NCBI GenBank assembly: GCA_034440615.1 | Contig: JAOTOM010004109.1 | Location: 1-64,000, forward strand | Length of the DNA stretch: 64,000 bases | From: Ashinkailepas kermadecensis | Lineage: Eukaryota > Arthropoda > Thecostraca > Neolepadidae | Reading direction: 5' to 3' | Shown: one piece after another, positions 56,121 to 64,000 of the stretch | Layout: each line of letters opens with the position of its first letter | Position numbering within the stretch: position 1 is the first letter of the stretch | Notes under the pieces: generated by a model | Seen by the model: only the letters and a program-made list of their open reading frames with translations | What the model was told of the DNA's origin: nothing | Databases searched by the model: none | Position numbers and translations under genes: made by a program

Positions 56121-56485
56121 CAAGAAGAAAAAATAGTACCAAATTGGCAGCACTTATGCTCAGGTCAATTCGAGGAATGCTCAAATGTGAAATATTTATG
56201 TGAAGAATGCATGCTACAAAGCCAGCAATTTTGTCTATTAACCGTGGTATTACATAAACATGACTTATGTTTTTACTCACACCACAGAGGAGCGGGGCGA
56301 CGCGAGCCAGGCCCCATAACATGGGTGACGAAAGCTACATATTCATTTGTGGTCTTTTTTTCGATGTTGCTAAAATGAAGAGACAGATGAAGCTAGATGC
56401 CTTTGGAACAAAGACAAGGTGTGTAATGTGGTGAAATGTTGATCTGTTTTTCCTCCACCAGGCGACACTACTCCCTTTCCCCTGA
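56121..56485. other. No recognised feature
   Basis: A 90-codon cysteine-bearing plus frame (56109-56378) has no motif I recognise. Confidence 0.35.
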
Positions 56486-56489
56486 ACAA

Positions 56490-58785
56490 AGGGGGCAGTC
56501 CCGCCCCCCTGCCCTGAGAGGTTGTGGGTCCCCAAGAACCGCACTCTGGTTCGGAAAAAAATTGCGCCGGACTCCATAAAAATCCCGCTGGGCCCAAAAA
56601 ATTCGCATCGGGGCCACTGAAAATCACATTGAGGCCCTGTAAACGTCGCCGGGTGCCTCAAAATCACACTGAGGCCCTGCAAATCACATTTGGGGTACCA
56701 ACAAATCGTTCAGTGACCTCTAAGAATGATGCGGAGGCTCCAAAATGTGGGGCCAGTGCCCTCAAAAAGTCGCGCAGGAGCCCATTAAAACGAATAGGTG
56801 ACCTGGGACCTCAATAGGTCGGGGTCGGCGCTCCCAAAATAGCACTCCGAACCAAAAAGTCTGCCCAGGCCCCTGAAAATCGCGCTTGACCCCTAAAAGT
56901 TGGATCGGGGCCCCTGAAAATCACTCTGGGGCCTCAAAAGTTCCCGCCTGGGCACGGGAAAATCACGCTGTGGGCTAAACAAAGTATGTGTCGATGTCCT
57001 TGAAGATCGCCCTGGAGCCACAAAGACTGGTCGGGCCTCGGGATATTGGGTTGGGAGCCTCAAAAGTTCGCGCCTGGGAGCTGAAAATCATACTAGGGGC
57101 TCGACAGTTCGCGCAGGGGCCCCAAAAGCCATACGTAGCTGCCCTACAAAAGTCAATTCTTATCCGGAATATCACTGCGGTCTCACAAATCGTGTCAATG
57201 AGCCCCCCCCCTATAAAAAAACCCAGTCGACCCTGACAAGAAACTTGCAGAGCCATCTATAAAAAAAATCGCACTTGGAACCCGAAGAATCGTACCGGGG
57301 CCCAAAAACATCGCACAGAGGCCTTGAAAACTAGAACGCCCCCCCCCCTCCACACACACGCACACGCACACGCACGCACACGCACACACACACACACAAA
57401 ATCACACCGTGACTTCATCGAATCGACCCGAGCACCGGGAAATTAAGAACATTTTGCGAAAGAAAATTATCCGAAGGGTCTTTCTACTCTGAAGGGTGCC
57501 ATTGGCTGAAAAAGCTCGATGAGCAGCCGCAGTGGCATACCTAAGGGAAAATCCCTCCCCCACATCCTGAGTGGGATAGGCTCCCAAGAATCGTGTCGGG
57601 GTCCCGAAAAATCGCGCTGGGGCACCAAAAATTCGCATCGGGTCCCTACGAATTCGCGTAGGGTGCTCCGAGTAAATAAAGCGGGCCCCAGAAAACTCGG
57701 GCTAGGGTCGGAAGATTTGCACTGGAGCCCGCCAAAATCACGCTGGGGCCCCAGCTGAGTACAACGCCCCCGTGAACTCCCGGCGGACCCCCCAAATATC
57801 GCGCTCGGGACCGAAAATTCCCGTCGGTAGTCCCAAAAACTTGTTTCGGAGCATCAAAAACTCCCGCCAGAACTGTCAAAAATTGTCGTCGAAGGCCCCA
57901 AATATGCACAGCGTGGCCCCAAAAATCGCATCTTGATCCGAAAGCAATCGAGCCGGAGCCCTCCAAAATAAGGAGTGATTCCCAAAAATAAATGTCTGAG
58001 CCAGGAAGATCGCTCTGGAACCCAATCGGATACCTTGAAACATCGTGTACGGCCCCGACAAAAAAGGTACTGGAGTTTAAAAAATATCGGCTGGACACAA
58101 AAATATGACACCGGGGGGCCAAAAAAATCCAGATCGAGATTCGGACATGAAAAATAATAGAAATTCCCCAAAAAATCTCATCGAGCGCAGAACCCTGATG
58201 TCGGGTCCCCAGAACCATGCACCTGAGCCCGAAAGGTCGCGCCGATACCCCAAAGTCGTGCTGGGGCCCCACAAGATTCCCACAAGTCGTGCGTCAGGAG
58301 CCCCAAATAAACAGCAGTACCCTAAGAGCACAATGAGGCCGAAAAGGCACTGGGCCCTCCAAAGCGCACCGAGTCTCGGAAAAAGCGGCAGGGCCTTCAA
58401 ACACGTGTTGCATCCCTAAATAAACACACCGGGAGCTGTAAAAAATACACCGCAGACCCTCATAGCACACCGGGCCATCAGACCGCATGACGGCTTCAAA
58501 AACAGGCTGGGGCCCTCAAAAAAACGACGTGGACCTAAAGATGAACCCAAAGGTCTGGCACTAAATAAACACATGGGGCTGTTCGAAAACGCGCCTTTAC
58601 CTAACAAAATTCATCGATGCACATAAAGCAACAAAACCCTAACAAGAGCCAGGATCTCAAAAATGTACCGGGCCCCTAATAATAACTGGCTGGAGACTTA
58701 AAACACATCCGTAGACGCAGAAAAACGCATCGGGTCCAAAAAATGAACACCGAGCCAGGGCCTCGGTTCGGTAGAATCTTGGAGC
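56490..58785. repeat. 2.3-kb degenerate tandem array
   Basis: The phrase ggggcccc(c)aaaaatcgc(g/a)c recurs dozens of times at spacings of about 25-40 bases, with many variants (ccccaaaagttcgc, cccctgaaaatcac). (AC)n and C-runs interrupt it at 57345-57400. Minus-strand frames up to 208 codons here are open because of the repeat. Confidence 0.8.
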
Positions 58786-59437
58786 ATATTTAACCAAAGA
58801 GGTGAAGTGCATCAAAGCTCAACGGGTGTCCGGATTTCTTAACCACCAGAAAATGTGACAATAGTGGAACTAATCATCGAATTGAATTTAGCGAATTTCC
58901 CAGCGGATCCCCATGCGAAGCATACCATCGCGTAAAATATGGCGCAAGACTATCCTGTGGCAGCAATTAGCAAATCGTAGGAGACCTAGAAAAAACCGTA
59001 GAATCACACGAACTATGTGGCAAATGCACCGAATGCAAGGGTGTACACGTGCACGAACGTTGGCGTGGTGGCGACCGGGCGTTATGAACTGGAATGCCTG
59101 AAATTGTAAAATTTGTAAGTTTAAGTGATTTGTTCAGGTGTAACTTCAGCAGCCTGAGGAGACATATCAAGGGATACCAAAAGAAAAAACCCATCGAGCA
59201 GGGTGGGGGAGTTAGGGTTGAAATGTGGTGGCTCAGAAGCGATGGTGATAGATTGGACCCCTCCACGGGACATTTAAGTTGGTCACTTATTATTTTATTT
59301 AAACAAAATTAAAAGAGCCCTTTAAAAAACAGTGGTCGAAATCCAACGCTTTTAAGCCAAAAATTGTGGTAGGCTGGACACCCTCCAAATCTGTTTGCCT
59401 CCTCCCATGACGAAAACCATAAGTACAACCATAGGTA
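58786..59437. other. No recognised feature
   Basis: A basic plus-strand frame (58913-59101) has no motif. No repeat was recognised. Confidence 0.35.
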
Positions 59438-59440
59438 CGT

Positions 59441-59536
59441 CACTGGCGGGGGGAGGGGGGGTTAGGGTTTAGAGTTGAATCCGCGCCGAAAGTTGCCCCC
59501 CCCCCTCCCCAAACAGGTGGGCTAGATCCGCCAGTG
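59441..59536. mobile_element. Very short MITE-like element with CACTGGCGG ends
   Basis: The left end is cactggcgg and the right end ccgccagtg, exact inverted repeats. The inside is mostly G-run and C-run (cccccccccctcccc). hAT-like ends. Confidence 0.6.
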
Positions 59537-59689
59537 ACGCCATATTATACTGATTAGGTATGACCAAGAAATCCCACTTAGTGAAAATTCATTAGAAGAT
59601 GCCCTGCTGACTCCTGCATCTGCAAGCCAGCAGCTGGCCGCGTTCAGGCTATCACAGTTTTCTCCTTTCTCCGGAGAAGACAGACCTCT

Positions 59690-60230
59690 AGCCGACGCAG
59701 ACGGACTGTGCGTTTCGGGTGGTTGGAATCCAAGAAGACAGCACCAAGTTCGACCTGCTGGTGGCAAGCCTTTCTTTGTCGATCACCACCCAGCTGCGGA
59801 TATTATCCAGGCACAGACACCTAGGTTATTTGCCCTTATTGACGCCCTGCGGCGCAGGTGGCGCAATCGCAAGCGGCCCTCCTGGAAGCCCTATTGCCCC
59901 GCCAGTACGTCGGAGACAAGAGGTCGTTCCAGCTGCTCCTGCGTATGCACTCGGAACTGAATACAGCAGATGCCCCACACGTCCGTGAGTGTTGAATACT
60001 ATTTCTTCAACGGCTGCCGTAGACAGCTTGGGCAGCATTATCGCTGCAGTCAGAGGAAGCTCCTCTAGGCCAACTGGCTACCGCAGCTGCCAGATCCTTG
60101 GAAGGCTCGGCTTCAGGCCTGGTGTCAGCAATGGCGACTGGATACTCAGCAGCGCAGACGGTGCCAGTCGGCGCAGTGTCTCCGCTCACCAGTACGCTGA
60201 CCACAATACAGGGTATAATCGCGACGTTAA
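59690..60230 (+). pseudogene. Ty3/gypsy gag relic
   Basis: The plus strand reads FRVVGIQEDSTKFDLLVASL at about 59710-59775, matching the gag pattern FxxxxIxxDxTKFxxLVASL. In shifted frames it continues with LLEALLPRQYVGDKRSFQLL, RMHSELNTADAPHVRE and, further on, ATAAARSLEGSASGL. At least two frameshifts and stops. No zinc knuckle was seen. Confidence 0.65.
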
Positions 60231-60295
60231 CGTTAACGGTCGCCTGGAAACCGTCCTGAGTGCTAGGTCACCAGAGTGAACGGGCGGGCGACACT

Positions 60296-60785
60296 AGTTC
60301 CAGTGCCAACGGCGGGGCATCGGCGGGGCCATCGGCGGCGCCATCGACGGGGCCATCGGCGGGCCATTGACGGGGCCATCGGCGGGGCCATCGGCTGGGC
60401 CATCGGCGGGGCCATCGGCGGGGCCATCGGCGGGGCCATCGGCGGGGCCATCGGCGGGGCCATTGACGGGGCCATTGGCGGGGCCATCGGCTGGGCCATC
60501 GGCGGGCCCATCGGTGGGACCATCGGCGGGGCCATTGGTGGAGTCATGGGTGGGACCATCGGTGGGACCATCGGCGGGGCCATCGGCGGGGCCATCGGCG
60601 GGGCCATTGACGGGGCCATTGGCGGGGCCATCGGCTGGGCCATCGGCGGGCCCATCGGTGGGACCATCGGCGGAGCCATTGGTGGAGTCATGGGTGGGAC
60701 CATCGGTGGGACCATCGGCGGGGCCATTGGTGGAGTCATGGGTGGGACCGTCAGCGGGGCCATCGGTGCGGCCATCGGCGCTCCC
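60296..60785. repeat. 12-bp GC-rich minisatellite, about 40 copies
   Basis: The unit is ggggccatcggc (variants gggaccatcggt, ggagtcatgggt) with a higher-order block of about 190 bases repeated twice. The unit length is a multiple of three, which explains frames of 175-226 codons on both strands. Confidence 0.97.
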
Positions 60786-60839
60786 GCTTCGCCCACAGCC
60801 CACAATTGCATGCTTTTTGCTGCATGTCCATTTCATTTT

Positions 60840-60925
60840 TTTTTTGGTGGGGGGGGGGACAAATTCACTATTCAGGGGGGGGGGACAAAATTGAAATGGG
60901 GGCACATGTCCCTCTAAAATATGCA
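60840..60925. repeat. G-run pair
   Basis: Two G-runs (60847-60858, 60876-60883) and gggggcacatgtccctc resemble a MITE end as at 25797-25815. Confidence 0.5.
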
Positions 60926-62085
60926 AAACGACACCCCTGACGCCATGTAACACACAACAAACTATTTTCACCAAATATTTGCTTCAAGTATAGTTTGTGT
61001 ATGAGCGCAATATGCTCTGACATTCTAACGACATAGCTTATTTTATTATTGGTTTGGTTGCAATTAAAATGATACATAGTCATTATCCGCAGTATAATAT
61101 CATATGAAAAATTTTGCGTGGAGTATCGAAGTGAAGTATCGAATGTGGCTCCGTGTACATCAGGCCCAGTACACTTGCGCCTCATTGGCATTGAATGGCC
61201 GGAGCTGTAATATTGGAAGGTGTTCACTGTTCAGGTACACAGATAGTTAATTTAATAGCAATCCATGCGACGGATTTGAATGTGAGAAAAAGAGTAAATG
61301 TGGGAAGATTAAAGCAACCTGAAGCATGGATGGCAATGCTGGTAGACAACGCCCTGGTCATGTCCTGACCTCATTTAATTTCAGATAAAAATGTGGGCTA
61401 GAGAAAGTTAAAGCCTGTAAGCATTGCAACAAAGTCAACCAGATGCTCTTTGATGATCAATATGCCATGCCGAAATGTCGCACGCGTCAGTTCGTGACAC
61501 CAAGCGCATTAATTCAATTCCAAAATAATTATAATACAAAAACATCGGCTGGCACCATCAAGCACCAGCTGTGATGGACAAAATGAGAAGAGAACTGCAG
61601 CACAACCATGCTGATATTTATTCTACTCTGCGTGCTGGATTCTGTCTAGGTATATCCCCCACCACATGTGTACGTACCATACGTGCTTTTCATCACCATC
61701 CAAAACTTTGGATGTTTTCTTTGTTTTTGTCATACAAAATATGAGAAAATTTGTGCTTCTACTTATATGTTATCTACTACTTATCTTAGACCCATGTAGG
61801 TAGGGTTTGTGTGTACCATATTAAACGAAAATTGTGAGGTATATTTTGCTCAGAGAGTAGCAATTGGCGTCTAATCCAGTTTGTAGCCCATTTTAACCGG
61901 CTTAACCAGACCCGCTTCGGCGGTGTTTTTACGGCCCCCTAAGGTTTTTTCCACAGGAGTGGAAAAAAGGCGGCGCTCAGCACCATTCGATTTTCAATGT
62001 CTGTTCCGTGGTCATTTTTTTGTGTCCTACGAAAATAATTTTAATCTCAGGTCATGTAAGGTAATTAACCTAGCTCAGGTTGAAT
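60926..62085. other. No recognised feature
   Basis: AT-rich. A small inverted pair tttttccac/gtggaaaaa lies at 61948-61966. No gene motif. Confidence 0.4.
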
Positions 62086-62089
62086 AGGA

Positions 62090-62745
62090 CCACCTCCAAA
62101 AAAATTGAGGATCGATAACTCATACACACAAAGATATGTTGAAGTGAAACTTGGCACATGAATGCAATTGTGCAGCGCCTCCAAAACGTATATATCTGAT
62201 TTGTTTAAAGAGATAAGAGGTCACACACAATTGTGGCCCACTTTGGGCCACTTTTCCTATTTTTGAAGTATTCATGTTCTTCTAGCATCACTTTTACCTT
62301 GGCATGTATGCAGAACCATCAGGAGAAGTTGCTTATCCAATTTTCTGGACATCCGTCCAGAGGCTTGAAGTCAGGTCACGATATAGTACGCAATGTGGGC
62401 TAAGTCTGCTTAGACACTGCTGTTTTTATGGCTTATTCTTGGTTTTTCGTGGGCTAAATATTATTGCACTGCACCGATATTCACATCCTAAATGACCCTA
62501 ATATGCCGATATAAAGTGTTTTGAAACGTCGATTTTTTATCTCAACAATCGTCAGTTTGAAGTTCAGAATTAGCCCATAAAACAAGTAGTGTCGTTGTCG
62601 GGCCTATTCGTCGAGAGCTTTCCGACGGTACCCCGTTCGATCTCATGCAAGGCTTAGCTTGGAAGTCAGGTGGGGGTATTTAAGAAACCCCCCGACACCC
62701 AGAGAATGAGAGTGAGGATCTGACCGGAAGATCTGAGGGCTAAGC
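62090..62745. repeat. Repeat family R3, copy 2
   Basis: Diverged inverted relative of 42226-42870, best seen at 62600-62740 (cgtcgagagctttccgacgg, gtatttaagaaacccccc). Confidence 0.5.
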
Positions 62746-63084
62746 TAATGTTAGCCATTGGCATTGCTAAGACTATTCAAACGCTTGCAAAGAGTAAAGT
62801 AACCTGCGACACGATGCATTGACCAAAATGTATCATGAAAACGAATTCTTGATCAGGTGTACTGCTTTACAATTGAATGCTGGGCGATATCTCATGGAGG
62901 ACCACATTGGCCCGTACATCTGTTGAACGACTGTTGCTAAGTGTGCCAGGTATCACTGGACTTCTCTGGCCGGGTGCATAGTGTATATACATACAGGCAC
63001 ACACAGAAAGTGTAAGGTGTAGCAAGGTGCGTTAATACGCAGGAGGCAGAGCCCAGCAGAACCTGATCAGTCGGACCACCACTT

Positions 63085-63530
63085 GCCAACAGCAACCGGT
63101 CACCTGGCCAACGGCTAACCTGGCCAACGGTTCACCTGACTAACGGCTAACCTGGCAAATAGCTCACCTGGTCACAGTCTCACCTAGCCAACGACTCACC
63201 TGGTCACCTGGCCAACGGCTAACCTGGCCAACGGTTCACCTGACTAACGGCTCACCTGGCAAATAGCTCACCTGGTCACAGTCTCACCTAGCCAACGGCT
63301 CACCTGGTCACCTGGCCAACGGCTAACCTGGCCAACGGTTCACCTGACTAACGGCTCACCTGGCAAATAGCTCAGCTGGTCACAGTCTCACCTAGCCAAC
63401 GGCTAACCTGGCCAACGGTTCACCTGGCCAACCGGTCACCTGGCCAACCGCTCACCTGGCCAACCGTTCACCTGACTAACCGCTCACCTAGCCAACGGCT
63501 CACCTGGTCACCTGGCCAATGGCATTTTCG
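63085..63530. repeat. 16-bp minisatellite with a longer block repeat
   Basis: cacctggccaacggct / cacctgactaacggct units, arranged in blocks of roughly 110 bases that recur three times. Confidence 0.95.
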
Positions 63531-63717
63531 GAAAAGCTCTCCCCAGATTCGCATTCAGTCCACCCGGCCGTTAAGAGTGTGCAACCACAGAAAATACAGC
63601 TGGTAGAAGTACAGATGGTGAGAAGGGTCGCTTAGATCACAATTCACGCATCCAAAAGCTTAGCTGTAGGCATCAAACAGACGTTGAAATATGGGCGTTC
63701 GCTTGCATTTTTTTCCA

Positions 63718-63962
63718 CGCTCCTACCACCAATACTTCATCCCTTTCCACCACCAATACTTCATCCCTTCCCACCACCGATACTTTAGCCCCTCCCAACA
63801 TCGATACTTCATCCCTTTCCACCACCAATGCTTCATCCCTTACCACCACCGCTGATTCAGCCCTTCCCACCGATACTTCAGCCCTTCCGACCGCCGATAC
63901 TTCAGCCCTTCCGACCACCGATACTTCAGCTTTTCCCGCCACCGATACTTAATCTCTTCCCG
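63718..63962. repeat. Minisatellite of about 24-27 bp
   Basis: Units of ccaccaccaatacttcatcc + ctt(t/c) and cgaccaccgatacttcagcc. The 89-codon minus-strand frame (VGRDEVSVV-like) is a product of the repeat. Confidence 0.9.
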
Positions 63963-64000
63963 CCACCAATGCTTCTGCTGATTGTATGTATACCTAAAGG

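Noticed and set aside
57646..58272. 208-codon minus-strand frame
   Set aside because: It lies wholly within the degenerate 56.5-58.8 kb array. Overlapping frames are equally open.
60263..60974. Frames of 175-226 codons (APPMAPPMV and GPSAGPSAGP types)
   Set aside because: Products of a 12-base repeat whose length is a multiple of three. Open on both strands.

Overview
This window is animal (metazoan) nuclear DNA, not bacterial. It has spliced exons with GT-AG borders, tRNA-derived SINEs, a LINE, BEL/Pao, Ty3/gypsy-like and hAT-type remnants, and an unusually large number of minisatellites. The organism cannot be named from sequence alone. A lancelet (amphioxus) or another marine invertebrate fits best, because of the intronic minisatellites that start at splice sites. 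That guess rests on memory and is held loosely.

The one host gene I can build is on the minus strand from 55121 down to 32222. It is an organic solute transporter alpha (OST-alpha, SLC51A family) gene. Seven exons are visible (54970-55121, 45073-45146, 44301-44462, 40292-40403, 34856-34981, 33242-33368, 32222-32391). All reading phases agree across the introns. Together they encode about 306 residues ending at a TAA, with seven likely membrane segments, a FGGE motif and a CCCCFPCC cysteine cluster. The N-terminal exon(s) were not found and may lie beyond the window. A further hydrophobic candidate exon, flanked on both sides by minisatellites, lies at 9151-9313 on the minus strand.

Layout. 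1-5660: env-like gene of an endogenous retrovirus/gypsy-type element, split by a minus-strand LINE at about 405-4320. 5665-7630: repeat family R1, which recurs inverted at 21.8-23.7 kb. 8.5-20 kb: minisatellites, a hAT transposase C-terminal relic (12254-12676) and a SINE. 25.1-31.1 kb: BEL/Pao pol relic, cut in two by a 4.2-kb hAT-like insertion that itself holds a satellite-like tandem array and a MITE. 31.7-32.2 kb: SINE and minisatellite next to the 3' end of the transporter gene. 32.2-55.1 kb: the transporter gene. Its introns hold minisatellites, SINEs, a decayed LINE, a transposase-like coding relic whose own sequence has expanded into a 22-bp minisatellite, and an inverted copy of intron 2 plus part of exon 3. 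55-64 kb: MITE-like repeats, a 2.3-kb degenerate array, a gypsy gag relic and GC-rich VNTRs.

The most notable pattern is that several minisatellites of the transporter gene start at, or within a few bases of, an exon-intron junction, and in several of them each unit copies the splice-site sequence.
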